The translations under genes and the position numbers were made by a program. DNA of 64,000 nucleotides, from positions 62,001-126,000 of the forward strand of contig CAWGET010000008.1 of NCBI GenBank assembly GCA_963821715.1, given 5' to 3'. How positions within the stretch are numbered: the first letter of the stretch is position 1; each line of letters opens with the position of its first letter. This DNA is from CAWGET01 sp963821715 (GTDB lineage: Bacteria; Bacteroidota; Ignavibacteria; Ignavibacteriales; Melioribacteraceae). The notes below the pieces were generated by a model. That model made no database searches. It was given only the letters and a program-made list of their open reading frames with translations, and was not told where the DNA came from. Of this stretch, positions 47,203 to 56,567 are shown in pieces.

Positions 47203-49035
47203 ATGTGCGGTATAGTAGGTTATATCGGAGATAAAAATTGTGTGCCCATATTAATTGAAGGGCTTAAACGATTAGAGTATCGCGGCTACGATTCTGCCGG
47301 ACTCGGATTAATAAATAACGGCGAATGCCAAATTATCAAAAGCAACGGAAAAGTTTCTTTGCTCGAAAAGAAAACCGAAGAAACTAAATTTTTTGCCAAT
47401 TTAGGTATTGGGCATACGCGATGGGCAACACATGGAGCGCCGAGCGAAATTAACGCACACCCGCACGTTAATAAAGATAATACTCTTTTTGTTATCCATA
47501 ACGGGATTATTGAGAACTTCAATATCCTTAAACAGGGATTGATAAAAAAAGGATACGAATTTAAAAGTGAAACAGATTCCGAAGTTCTCGTTCATTTGAT
47601 TGACAGTTATCTAAAACAAAAACATAATTTGTTCGATTCAGTAAGATATGCATTAAATCAGGTTGAAGGAACTTACGGCATTGCGGTAATTTATCAAGAT
47701 GAACCGGATAAGATGATAGTTGCGAAGAAAGGTTCTCCTCTTGTAATCGGAATAGGCGACGACGAAAATTTTATTGCTTCGGATGTGAACGCTCTTATCG
47801 CTCATACAAGTCAGGTTGTTTATTTGGAAGACGATGAAATAGCCGAAGTTTATAAAGATAAGTTCATAGCCAAAGATATAAGCGACGAAGAGATAATAAA
47901 AGAAATACACGAAGTAGAAATGGGAGTTGAAGAGATAAGCAAAAGCGGATTCGCCCATTTTATGCTTAAAGAAATTATGGAACAGCCGGAATCTGTCAGG
48001 AACTCGATGCGCGGAAGATTGCTCTTTGAAGACGGAGTATCAAAACTTGGCGGACTTGTAGGCTACGAAGACAGAATCGCAAATTCGCGGAGAATAATTA
48101 TTTCGGCGTGCGGAACTTCGTGGCACGCGGCGCTTGTTGCCGAATATATGCTAGAGCAATATACAGACATTCCCGTTGAAGTTGAATACGCTTCGGAATT
48201 CCGCTACAGAAATCCGATAATCCACAAAGACGATACGATTATTTTTATTTCGCAGAGCGGCGAAACTGCCGATACGCTCGCCGCATTGAAAGAAGCAAAA
48301 CGCCGCGGCGCTTTAATACTCGGAGTCTGCAACGCAGTTGGAAGTTCGATCGCGCGGGAAAGCGACGCCGGAGTTTATATTCACGCCGGACCGGAAATAG
48401 GAGTAGCTTCAACAAAAGCGTTTACTTCGCAGCTTGTGGTAATGGCGCTCATCACGCTTCTTGTAGGAAGAAGGAAGCATCTGAGTATGATTGACGGGAA
48501 AAATATTCTTAAAGAACTCGATCTTCTTCCCTCCAAAATAGAAAGAATTCTTCAATTCAACGATCATATCGAATCGATAGCTGAGGAATTTAAGGATTCT
48601 AAAAATTTTCTTTATCTCGGAAGAGGGTACAACTTTCCCGTTGCTTTGGAAGGCGCGCTGAAGCTGAAAGAAATTTCATACATTCACGCTGAAGGCTATC
48701 CCGCCGCAGAAATGAAACACGGTCCTATCGCTTTGATCGATCAAAATATGCCGACTGTTTTTATTGCGCCGAAAGATTCTGTTTACGATAAAGTTCTTTC
48801 CAACATTGAAGAAGTCAAATCAAGAAAAGGGAGGATTATAGCAATAGCAAACGAACACGATGAGGAGATTGATAAACTCGTCGATTTCACAATTAAAATT
48901 CCGGATACAATCCGGATGCTTATGCCTATTTTAACCGTAATACCGCTGCAATTACTGGCTTATCATGTTGCTGTTAAAAAAGGTTTAGATGTAGATCAAC
49001 CAAGAAATTTAGCTAAAAGTGTAACTGTAGAATAA
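47203..49035 (+). CDS. glmS: Glucosamine-fructose-6-phosphate aminotransferase (isomerising)
   Basis: Makes glucosamine-6-phosphate for peptidoglycan and lipopolysaccharide, 610 aa. The glutaminase domain starts with the nucleophile Cys2 (MCGIVGYIG) and has RLEYRGYDSAG and GHTRWATHG. Two SIS domains follow with SACGTSWHAA, SQSGETADT and EIGVASTKAFTSQ. It ends with DQPRNLAKSVTVE, the standard C-terminus. The next gene starts 13 nt later. Confidence 0.97.
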   Translation: MCGIVGYIGDKNCVPILIEGLKRLEYRGYDSAGLGLINNGECQIIKSNGKVSLLEKKTEETKFFANLGIGHTRWATHGAPSEINAHPHVNKDNTLFVIHNGIIENFNILKQGLIKKGYEFKSETDSEVLVHLIDSYLKQKHNLFDSVRYALNQVEGTYGIAVIYQDEPDKMIVAKKGSPLVIGIGDDENFIASDVNALIAHTSQVVYLEDDEIAEVYKDKFIAKDISDEEIIKEIHEVEMGVEEISKSGFAHFMLKEIMEQPESVRNSMRGRLLFEDGVSKLGGLVGYEDRIANSRRIIISACGTSWHAALVAEYMLEQYTDIPVEVEYASEFRYRNPIIHKDDTIIFISQSGETADTLAALKEAKRRGALILGVCNAVGSSIARESDAGVYIHAGPEIGVASTKAFTSQLVVMALITLLVGRRKHLSMIDGKNILKELDLLPSKIERILQFNDHIESIAEEFKDSKNFLYLGRGYNFPVALEGALKLKEISYIHAEGYPAAEMKHGPIALIDQNMPTVFIAPKDSVYDKVLSNIEEVKSRKGRIIAIANEHDEEIDKLVDFTIKIPDTIRMLMPILTVIPLQLLAYHVAVKKGLDVDQPRNLAKSVTVE

Positions 49036-49048
49036 AAGGAGACAACTT

Positions 49049-50368
49049 ATGTCCAAGAAAAATGTATTAATTATGGGCGCCGCAGGGCGCGATTTTCACA
49101 ACTTTAATGTCTATTTCAGAGACAACGAAGATTACAATGTGGTAGCTTTCACCGCTACTCAGATTCCGAATATCGATGGAAGAGTATACCCGGCAGAATT
49201 AGCAGGCAAACTTTATCCAGATGGAATTAAAATTTATGAAGAAGCAGAACTAGAAAGATTGATCAAAGAATTTGACGTTCACGAAGTAGTATTTGCTTAT
49301 TCCGATGTTCCTTTCAATTATGTGATGACTAAAGCATCGATCGTAAACGCAGCCGGAGTTTCCTTCAGATTACTCGGCGGCGAAGAGACGATGATCAAAA
49401 GCACCAAGCCGCTTGTTTCTGTTCTCGCTGTTAGAACCGGAAGTGGAAAATCTCAGACTTCAAGAAAGCTCGTAAAATTATTGAGAGACGCCGGAAAGAA
49501 GGTTGTAGCAATTCGTCATCCAATGCCTTACGGCGATCTTGTAAAACAAAAGGTTCAGAGATTTGGAAGTTTGGAAGATCTAAAAACTCACGATTGCACA
49601 ATTGAAGAGATTGAAGAATACGAACCGCATATTGCTTTGGGCGGAATAATTTACGCCGGAGTTGATTACGAAGCGATTCTTCGCGAAGCGGAAAAAGAAG
49701 CCGACGTTATTTTGTGGGATGGCGGAAACAATGATATGTCTTTCTACAAAGCCGATCTTACTTTCACCGTTGTCGATCCGCACAGACCGGGACACGAGAT
49801 GACTTACTATCCGGGAAATACTTCTTTAAGATTAGCCGATGCGGCTGTCATCAACAAAATTGATTCAGCATCGCCGGAAGATATATTAACAGTTATCAAT
49901 AACACAAAAGAAGTTAATCCTAATGCAACAATTATCGAGGCCGCTTCTCCTATTACGGTTGATAATCCGGACGTCATAAAAGGGAAAAGAGTTCTGGTTG
50001 TAGAAGACGGACCGACATTGACTCACGGCGAAATGAAATACGGCGCGGGAACTGTTGCGGCGCAAAAACTCGGAGCGAGCGAAATAGTAGATCCTCGTCC
50101 TTTCACTGTAAAATCAATTTCGGATACTTTCAAGAAATATCCTAACATCGGCGTTCTGCTTCCTGCAATGGGATATGGAGAAGATCAGATGAAAGATCTT
50201 GAAACTACTATCAACAATACAGATTGCGACGCTGTAGTGATCGGAACACCTATTGACCTCGGCAGAATCCTGAAAATCAACAAACCATCAACACGCGTTA
50301 TGTATGAACTTCAGGAAATCGGGGCTAATACTTTGGAAAAATCTCTAAAGGAAAAAGGAATATTATGA
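49049..50368 (+). CDS. Cyclic 2,3-diphosphoglycerate synthetase-like P-loop protein
   Basis: 439 aa, cytoplasmic. An N-terminal Rossmann-like part (VLIMGAAGRDFHNFNVYFRD) precedes a P-loop RTGSGKSQTSRK (residues ~129-140). Segments DVILWDGGNNDMSFYKADL and VVIGTPIDLGRILKINKPS are shared with archaeal cyclic 2,3-diphosphoglycerate synthetases. Bacterial homologues beside carbamate kinase and carbamoyltransferase genes have no settled function, and a thermoprotectant role is unlikely here. It overlaps arcC by 4 nt, so it probably works in the carbamoyl phosphate pathway. Confidence 0.85.
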   Translation: MSKKNVLIMGAAGRDFHNFNVYFRDNEDYNVVAFTATQIPNIDGRVYPAELAGKLYPDGIKIYEEAELERLIKEFDVHEVVFAYSDVPFNYVMTKASIVNAAGVSFRLLGGEETMIKSTKPLVSVLAVRTGSGKSQTSRKLVKLLRDAGKKVVAIRHPMPYGDLVKQKVQRFGSLEDLKTHDCTIEEIEEYEPHIALGGIIYAGVDYEAILREAEKEADVILWDGGNNDMSFYKADLTFTVVDPHRPGHEMTYYPGNTSLRLADAAVINKIDSASPEDILTVINNTKEVNPNATIIEAASPITVDNPDVIKGKRVLVVEDGPTLTHGEMKYGAGTVAAQKLGASEIVDPRPFTVKSISDTFKKYPNIGVLLPAMGYGEDQMKDLETTINNTDCDAVVIGTPIDLGRILKINKPSTRVMYELQEIGANTLEKSLKEKGIL

Positions 50369-51309
50369 GCAAATTAGCGGTTGTTGCTTTTGGCGGAAAC
50401 GCTTTATTGAGAGCTAATCAAAAAGGAACTGCCGAGGAACAGGAACAAAATTCCTACGATACCTGCAAGAATCTTATTGGGATGATTAAAGCCGGAAATA
50501 ATCTTATCATCACCCATGGAAACGGACCGCAGGTAGGGAATATTTATTTAAGGAGCGATGCCGGGCATTCGGTTTATAAACTTCCTAAAATGCCGTTGGA
50601 TATTTCAGTCGCCGATTCGCAAGGCGAAATCGGCTATATGATTGAAAGACAGATGCGCAATGTTTTAAAGGAAGAAGGAATCGACCGGAAAGTGATTACG
50701 ATCCTTACTCAGGTTCTTGTTGACAAAGACGACGACGCGTTTAATGAGCCTACCAAACCGGTAGGCTCTTACTATTTAAAAGAAGAAGCCGATCTTCTTG
50801 CTAAAGCGAACAACTGGAAGTTCAAAGAAGACGCACGCAAAAGAGGATGGCGCAGAGTTGTCGCGTCGCCAAAACCGCTCGATGTTCTGAATAGCGATTT
50901 AATAAAAGAACTTGCCGATGAAGGACATATAGTAATAGCAGTAGGCGGAGGCGGAATTCCTGTTTACTTAGATGAAAAAAATGATTACCGTCCGGTAGAA
51001 GACGCCGTAATAGATAAGGATTTAGCTTCCGCTTTACTCGCGTCCCAGATCAAAGCCGATCAGTTCTTCATTTTGACGGATGTTCCTAAAGTCTATATCA
51101 ATTTTAATACGAAAGACCAGAAACAATTGGACGATCTAAAAGTTGACGAAGCAAATAAATATCTCGAAGCCGGAGAATTCGGCGCCGGAAGTATGAAGCC
51201 GAAAGTTATGGCCGCCGTCGATTTTGTAAACGGCAGCGGAGGCGAAACGATAATTACTGAAGCTTCGCAGCTGAATAATGAAAAACAAGGCACACGTATT
51301 ATTCCTTAA
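50365..51309 (+). CDS. arcC: Carbamate kinase
   Basis: 314 aa amino-acid-kinase-fold enzyme interconverting carbamoyl phosphate + ADP and carbamate + ATP. Motifs: VVAFGGNALLRAN at the start, ITHGNGPQVGNIYLR, AVGGGGIPVYLD and EAGEFGAGSMKPKVMAA. Its ATGA overlap with the P-loop protein and its closeness to ornithine carbamoyltransferase point to the catabolic direction, making ATP from citrulline. No arginine deiminase is in the window. Confidence 0.95.
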   Translation: MSKLAVVAFGGNALLRANQKGTAEEQEQNSYDTCKNLIGMIKAGNNLIITHGNGPQVGNIYLRSDAGHSVYKLPKMPLDISVADSQGEIGYMIERQMRNVLKEEGIDRKVITILTQVLVDKDDDAFNEPTKPVGSYYLKEEADLLAKANNWKFKEDARKRGWRRVVASPKPLDVLNSDLIKELADEGHIVIAVGGGGIPVYLDEKNDYRPVEDAVIDKDLASALLASQIKADQFFILTDVPKVYINFNTKDQKQLDDLKVDEANKYLEAGEFGAGSMKPKVMAAVDFVNGSGGETIITEASQLNNEKQGTRIIP

Positions 51310-51330
51310 TTTTTAATTTGGAGTTTGGAA

Positions 51331-52263
51331 ATGGCTGTAAATATGAAAGGAAAAAGTTTAATATCGATTAATGATCTTTCTGTAGAAGAGATGTATCAGA
51401 TATTTGAACTTAGCAAGAATTTAAAAGAAAAAAAATTAACCGGAGAACCGCATAAAATTCTGGAAGGAAAAACTCTCGGAATGATATTCGCTAAACCGAG
51501 CACAAGAACCAGGATTTCTTTCGAAACCGGAATTTATCATCTTGGCGGAATAGGAATGTATTTCGGACCGAACGATCTTCAGCTGGGAAAAAGTGAAAAT
51601 GTTTCCGATACGGCGCAGGTTTTATCGCGTTATCTCGATGGAATAATGATTAGAACATTTTCGCATCAGGATGTAATGGATTTGGCAAAATACGGATCGA
51701 TTCCGGTTATTAACGGATTGACCGATCTTCTTCATCCCTGCCAGGTGTTAACGGATCTTTTCACAATTCTGGAAAAAAGAAGAACTTTGCGCGGATTAAA
51801 ACTCGCTTATCTCGGCGACGGAAACAATATGGCGCACAGCTTACTTCATGGATGTTCGAAAGTAGGAATGGATATTGCGATCGCTTCTCCTTCGGGCTAC
51901 ACTCCTCAAAAAGAAATTGTGGATAACGCAAACGCTAACGCAAAATATATGGGAAGTAAAGTTGAAATATTAGAAGACCCGAATGAAGTTGTGAAGGATG
52001 CAGATATTGTTTACACTGATGTTTGGGCGAGTATGGGACAGGAATCCGAAGCAAAGGAAAGAAGACAGCATTTTGAAAAATATCAGGTGAATCCTGAGTT
52101 AGTAAAAGGCGCTAAAGATGATTATTTATTTATGCATTGTCTTCCCGCGCATCGCGGCGATGAAGTTGTAAACGAAGTAGCAGATTCGAATAACTCGGTT
52201 ATTTTTGACGAAGCCGAGAATCGTCTTCACGTTCAAAAAGCCATTATGGCTTTGGTGATGTAA
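51331..52263 (+). CDS. argF: Ornithine carbamoyltransferase
   Basis: Interconverts ornithine + carbamoyl phosphate and citrulline, ~310 aa. Carbamoyl phosphate site KPSTRTRISFETG, HPCQVLTDL, ornithine loop DVWASMGQE and MHCLPAHRGDEV are all present. I start it at ATG 51331 (MAVNMKGK), two codons after the TTG at 51325, with GGAG upstream. Its position after carbamate kinase suggests catabolic use, though the enzyme is reversible. Confidence 0.95.
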   Translation: MAVNMKGKSLISINDLSVEEMYQIFELSKNLKEKKLTGEPHKILEGKTLGMIFAKPSTRTRISFETGIYHLGGIGMYFGPNDLQLGKSENVSDTAQVLSRYLDGIMIRTFSHQDVMDLAKYGSIPVINGLTDLLHPCQVLTDLFTILEKRRTLRGLKLAYLGDGNNMAHSLLHGCSKVGMDIAIASPSGYTPQKEIVDNANANAKYMGSKVEILEDPNEVVKDADIVYTDVWASMGQESEAKERRQHFEKYQVNPELVKGAKDDYLFMHCLPAHRGDEVVNEVADSNNSVIFDEAENRLHVQKAIMALVM

Positions 52264-52270
52264 ACTAAAT

Positions 52271-52291
52271 GTCAAATGTCAAACGTCAGAT
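52271..52291. repeat. Three GTCAnAY heptamers
   Basis: GTCAAAT, GTCAAAC and GTCAGAT in 7-bp register just after argF. They are the reverse-complement relatives of the TGACnnn run at 43472-43499. Confidence 0.5.
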
Positions 52292-52362
52292 GCGAGACGG
52301 AAGAATGGGTTTAAATCGAACTTAACTTAAGCATAATGACGCTAATTATTTAAAGTCTATTG

Positions 52363-52382
52363 CCGTCCGCTTCAGCGGACGG
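52363..52382. repeat. Perfect 9-bp inverted repeat
   Basis: CCGTCCGCT-TC-AGCGGACGG forms a 9-bp stem about 100 nt after argF. It is GC-rich against an AT-rich background and may be part of a repeat element or a terminator of the arc operon. Confidence 0.5.
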
Positions 52383-52449
52383 ATGAAATAAGCAAATAGT
52401 TCGTCGACTTCAGCCGCATTGTTTTTGTTCAGGCTAAAAATATTTGTTT

Positions 52450-52573
52450 GTCATCTCGACCCCGGCAAGTCGGGGGAGAAATCTAATCTTGAGAAGAATT
52501 CAAAGATTTCTCCTCACTTCGCCTGCACTGTCTGCACAGGCAGGCTGTCGGCAGACAGGTTCGTTGAAATGAC
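52450..52573. mobile_element. MITE/REP-like palindromic element
   Basis: The ends GTCATCTCGAC and GTTGAAATGAC are imperfect terminal inverted repeats. Inside lie a second inverted pair AGAAATCT...AGATTTCT and nested CTGTCTGC/GCAGACAG arms. This layout (CATYTCGAC...AGAAATCT...GAAATGAC) recalls non-coding palindromic elements scattered in many Bacteroidota genomes. It encodes nothing and sits in the 385-nt gap between argF and pruA. Confidence 0.65.
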
Positions 52574-52648
52574 GCTACTTTGAACAGTCCCGCGAGGAAT
52601 TAGTTCAAAGATTAGTTTTTTTATTAGCACAAATGGAGGTATCAAATA

Positions 52649-54285
52649 ATGTCTAACGCATATTTTAAAGTTCCCGAAGCGTATAATGAACCACAGAAAA
52701 GTTACGCCCCCGGAACACCGGAAAGAAAAGAAATAGTTGAGAAATTAAAAGAATTACAATCGCAGGAAATTGAAATCCCGTTGATTATAGGTGGTAAAGA
52801 AGTAAAAACCGGAAATACAGCGGAAATTCGTCCGCCGCATAATCATTCAAAACTTCTTGGGAAATATCACAAAGCGGGAAAAGAAGAAGTGCAGATGGCA
52901 ATCGAAGCGGCAAAAAACGCTCAGAAAGAATGGGAAGCTTTACCATGGGAACACCGCGTAGCAATATTCAGAAAAGCAGCCGACTTGCTGACCGGACCCT
53001 GGCGCGCGACGATTAATGCCGCCACAATGTTAGGGCAATCGAAGACAGTTCATCAAGCTGAAATTGAAGCGGCTTGCGAGCTTAGCGATTTTTATAGATT
53101 TAACGCGCAATATATGGCGGAAATTATGGCTGAACAGCCGGATTCGCCGCACGGAATGTGGAACAGAGCGGAATATCGCGCATTAGAAGGTTTCATTTTT
53201 GCAGTAACTCCGTTTAACTTTACAGCAATTGCCGGAAATCTTCCCACCGCTCCCGCGATGGTAGGAAATGTAGCGCTTTGGAAACCGGCTTCGAGCGCGG
53301 TTTACGCAGCTTATTTTGTTATGAAGATTGTTGATGGAAGCCGGACTTCCTGCGGGCGTAATTAATTTTATTCCGGGTTCCGGAAGCCAGGTCGGAGATC
53401 CGGTTCTCGAAAGTCCAGATTTTGCCGGAATTCATTTTACCGGATCAACTTCAACATTCCAGCATATGTGGAAAACAATCGGCGCTAATATAAAAAATTA
53501 CAAAGCATATCCGAGAATAGTCGGCGAAACAGGCGGCAAGGATTTCATCTTCGTGCACAATACAGCCGATGTTGACGCGCTTGTAGTCGCTGCAATTCGC
53601 GGAGCTTTCGAATATCAGGGACAAAAATGTTCTGCTGCTTCGAGGATGTATATTCCAAAATCACGCTGGGAAGAATTCAAAGAAAAATATGTTGCCGAAG
53701 TTAAAAAAATTAAAATGGGAGATCCGGAAGATTTTACAAACTTTATGGCGGCTGTAATCGATAAAAACGCTTTTGCCGATATTACGGGATACATCGATTA
53801 CGCAAAAAATTCCGACGAAGCCGAATTTATTACCGGTGGAAATTACGACGATTCCGATGGTTATTTTATTGAACCGACAACAATTGTTACTACTAATCCG
53901 AAATTTAAAACAATGGAAGAAGAGATATTCGGACCGGTTTTAACAATTTACGTATATGAAGACGATAAATTCGAAGAGACTTTAACGCTTTGCGATGAAA
54001 CTTCTCCTTACGCTTTAACGGGCGCTATTTTCTCTCAGGACAGATACGCGTTGAAGATGATGGCGGACAGACTGCGCAACGCGGCGGGCAACTTCTACAT
54101 AAACGATAAACCGACCGCGGCAATCGTTAATCAGCAGCCGTTCGGCGGCGCGAGAGGTTCCGGCACAAATGATAAAGCCGGAAGCAAGCAGAACCTGATG
54201 CGCTGGATGAACACTCGCGCGATCAAAGGAAACATTCGATCCTCCGCACGATTGGAGATATCCTTATATGAATGAGGAGAAGTAG
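52649..54285 (+). CDS. pruA: L-glutamate gamma-semialdehyde (P5C) dehydrogenase, two one-base frameshifts
   Basis: Oxidises glutamate semialdehyde, from proline or ornithine, to glutamate. The first frame carries EIPLIIGGKEVKTGNTAEIR and VTPFNFTAIAGNLPTAPAMVG. It breaks at 53327 (AAGATTG; without the A it reads KLLMEAGLPAG). The second frame has GETGGKDFIFVH, catalytic GAFEYQGQKCSAASR and NDKPTAAIVNQQPFGGARGSG. It would end at 54275 in a shifted frame. Dropping one G at 54228-54229 instead gives IKETFDPPHDWRYPYM and a stop at 54285, the usual C-terminus. An AATGGAGG ribosome site precedes the ATG. Confidence 0.9.
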
Positions 54286-54300
54286 TTCATATATTTTACC

Positions 54301-54340
54301 GTAGAGAGGTTGTCGCTGCATGCGAGCGTCACGTCTCTAC
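54301..54340. repeat. GTAGAGA...TCTCTAC palindrome (copy A)
   Basis: GTAGAGA and TCTCTAC ends enclose an imperfect GC-rich stem between convergent pruA and the propeller gene. A better copy lies at 56568-56616. Such elements are widespread and may end transcription from both sides. Confidence 0.55.
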
Positions 54341-54353
54341 ATTTTAAATAAGG

Positions 54354-55700
54354 TTATCGCAGCAACACCATCTTATTGGTTTCTGAAAAATTCCCGCTTG
54401 TAATTCTGTAAAGATAAACTCCGCTGGAAAGATTTACAGCATTGAATTTTACTTCATAACTTCCCGCTGCTTTTTCTTCGTTTACAAGAGTTTTAATTTC
54501 ATTTCCCAAAATATCGAAAACTTTAATTTGTACTAATCCTTTTTGAGGGATTGCATATTTTATAATAGTTGAAGGATTAAACGGGTTTGGGAAGTTTTGG
54601 GAAAGATTAAAATGCCCGGGAAGAATTTTTTCATAATTAACGTCTGTTATAACAACGCTATCTTCATTATAAAAAAGCAATCCGTAATTAGTTTTGGCGG
54701 AGTCATTGAATGAAAGAGCGTAAATTTTATTATTCTTCGAATCGACATATCCGTTTTTAAACCAAAGATTCGGATGAGGATCTGCGGTAAATTCTAATTT
54801 AGTCCATTCTCCGTCCGCTTGTAAAATCATCAAACCGTTTGTAGAACCGAAATATTTAACATTATTCTCGTCTATGACCAACCCGTCGTAGGAAAATAGA
54901 TCGAAATAAAATCCGATATCGTTAGAATAAAATTTTGCTTCAATCGAATCATTTACAATATTAGCTGCGTAACTTCCGCTATCGGAATAAGCTACAGTAG
55001 TCCAAATATTATTATCATTATCAACGGCAAAACCGGAAACGGCATTTATTATTTCGCCGTCGGAAAATTCGCCTGGAATAATTTCTTTCCAAACATTATT
55101 CTCAAATTTATATAAACCGTAATAATCTGTTCCAATCCATACGTTGTTGGAACTGTCGAATTTAATGAAATTAAAATCTTCTATACCTTCAAAGGCGTTA
55201 GTATAATTATACAAACTTACAATTCCTTCATCGTAAACTGCAATTCCATATTCGGGTAATCCGAGCCAAAATCTATTATCGTCGTCAATTGAAACCCGAT
55301 AAATAAAATTATCGGGAAGATTGGAGTTAGAAACGCTAACACTATCCCAATTATTGCCGTTTTTTATGAAAAGCCCCTTATTCGTGGCGACTAATATTTC
55401 TCCTGTTTTGCTCTCCGCAACATCGTTTACTATATCTTTATCTAAAGGAGAATTCGACGCGTCAAAAGTAGTCCATTCTCCTTTATAAAATTTCTGAAGA
55501 AAACCTCCGGCTGTAACTTCTCCATTTTCATTTTCGGGGTAAGATACAATCCAGTAAGCGCCGGAATTATCTTCAATTATTCTTTCAACGCGGTTTGAGG
55601 CTAAAGGCGAATTTTCTATGTTGATTAATGTAAAAGATTTATCAAATGCCTGCCCAAAAACGCTTAAGGCTGATACGATAAATATTAAAAATGTTTTCAT
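54354..55700 (-). CDS. Secreted two-component-regulator-propeller protein with T9SS sorting tail (copy A)
   Basis: 448 aa with a signal peptide (MKTFLIFIVSALSVFGQAF). Repeats such as NRFWLGLPEYGIAVYDEG and NNVWIGTDYYGLYKFENNVW form a beta-propeller. The C-terminal ~75 residues (NFPNPFNPSTIIKYAI, VFDILGNEIKTLVNEE, SSGVYLYRITSG) are a type A sorting domain for type IX secretion. The protein is expected on the cell surface or released. It is a paralogue of the gene at 56630-57889. A small gene lies 15 nt upstream. Confidence 0.88.
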   Translation of the reverse strand: MKTFLIFIVSALSVFGQAFDKSFTLINIENSPLASNRVERIIEDNSGAYWIVSYPENENGEVTAGGFLQKFYKGEWTTFDASNSPLDKDIVNDVAESKTGEILVATNKGLFIKNGNNWDSVSVSNSNLPDNFIYRVSIDDDNRFWLGLPEYGIAVYDEGIVSLYNYTNAFEGIEDFNFIKFDSSNNVWIGTDYYGLYKFENNVWKEIIPGEFSDGEIINAVSGFAVDNDNNIWTTVAYSDSGSYAANIVNDSIEAKFYSNDIGFYFDLFSYDGLVIDENNVKYFGSTNGLMILQADGEWTKLEFTADPHPNLWFKNGYVDSKNNKIYALSFNDSAKTNYGLLFYNEDSVVITDVNYEKILPGHFNLSQNFPNPFNPSTIIKYAIPQKGLVQIKVFDILGNEIKTLVNEEKAAGSYEVKFNAVNLSSGVYLYRITSGNFSETNKMVLLR

Positions 55701-55715
55701 TTCATTTTCCCCTTT

Positions 55716-56168
55716 TTAACAATTTGGAAGTTCATCGGTGCAGGAAGGTGCAAACTCTTTATATAGTGGATCAGTTTTGCAAATTTTCAAATTAGGATTA
55801 ATAAGGCTGCTGCTATAACTATATTCATCAATTTTTAAACTGCTTCCATTTCCGCCTGATATGATCTCCAAAAGAGAATTGATATAATATTTTTTGCCAA
55901 AATATGTGCTGGCAACGCATTGCCCTTTACAAACAACTTCTGAAATATTTGCTCGAAAAGTGTATGGGTCTGAAGTGGGTACGTTGGGCGGTATTTCAAC
56001 TTTACTTTTATTTTCCAATCCGCCAGTCTCAGTCCATACAATAATTGTCATCCTGATAAATTGTAGATTTTTTTTTTGAATTGTTAATTCGCCCCAATCA
56101 ACCCAAAAATCGAAATCATTAGCTCCGCAGTTATATATCTAATATAATTCTGGAATAAAGTTTGACAT
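55716..56168 (-). pseudogene. Broken small Cys-rich protein gene upstream of propeller copy A
   Basis: A perfect AAGGAGG site (56173-56179) precedes ATG 56168, but the frame reads MSNFIPELY then TAG. After it the same frame continues well (NCGANDFDFWVDWGELTIQ) into a run of ten As (56068-56077); with nine As it joins the open frame VWTETGGLENKSKVEIPP... to a stop at 55716. The C-terminal part has several cysteines (VVCKGQCVAS, ICKTD, SCTDELPNC). I recognise no family. Only the last 111 codons are uninterrupted. The first stop may mean true decay. Confidence 0.5.
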
Positions 56169-56501
56169 AGATCCTCCTTATTATATAATTAAGTTTTATT
56201 TTAATTAATGAAAAACTGAAATATGCTTTTCCGAAATTTCTATCCATGCTTGACAGAATTGATTGTAATGATATTTTTATATTATTTGAAGATTGAAGAT
56301 TGAAGATTGAAGATTGAAGATTGAAGATTGAAGATTGAAGATTGAAGATTGAAGATTGGCGTGAACTTCAAATAGATTGAATGTGCAATATTTAAAGTAA
56401 TTATTCATTTGCCTTTTAACAGCTTTAGTTAAAGCTAAAAAAAAGATACTTTTGTCAAGTATAAATTTTTGACCCTTATTTTTAATTCTCGGTATTTTAA
56501 G
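56169..56501. other. Leader region of propeller copy A
   Basis: This 333-nt gap holds a heptanucleotide array and about 120 nt (56355-56474) that match the leader of the downstream paralogue at 57977-58100. Shared words include GTGAACTT, TGTGCAATATTT and TTTTGTCAAGT. No gene is seen. Confidence 0.6.
56292..56354. repeat. Nine perfect ATTGAAG heptamers
   Basis: The unit ATTGAAG is repeated nine times without error, flanked by imperfect copies TTTGAAG and ATTGGCG. It lies in the leader of the small ORF and propeller copy A, about 125 nt before the ATG at 56168. Copy number could vary by slippage. Confidence 0.95.
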
Positions 56502-56552
56502 TTCGATCCTCCGCACGATTGGAGATATCCTTATATGAATGAAGAGAAATAG
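56502..56552 (+). pseudogene. Orphan copy of the pruA 3' end
   Basis: These 51 nt match pruA 54235-54285 except for two changes, both synonymous (GAG/GAA and AAG/AAA), and encode the same FDPPHDWRYPYMNEEK plus stop. Nothing of pruA precedes them. They mark the left edge of the second copy of a tandem duplication. Confidence 0.85.
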
Positions 56553-56567
56553 CTTATATTTTTGCAG

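Noticed and set aside
3740..52260. Many antisense or overlapping ORFs of 60-170 codons inside conserved genes
   Set aside because: They are opposite or shifted frames of recognised proteins, without ribosome sites or protein-like content.
54235..54275. pruA truly ending at 54275 with the tail IRSSARLEISLYE
   Set aside because: The neighbouring frame encodes the family-typical KETFDPPHDWRYPYM and stop at 54285, and a second copy of this tail keeps that frame through synonymous changes.
56277..56516. 79-aa minus-strand ORF containing repeated NLQSSIF
   Set aside because: It is the ATTGAAG heptamer array read in frame; no ribosome site, and the matching leader of copy B lacks the ORF.
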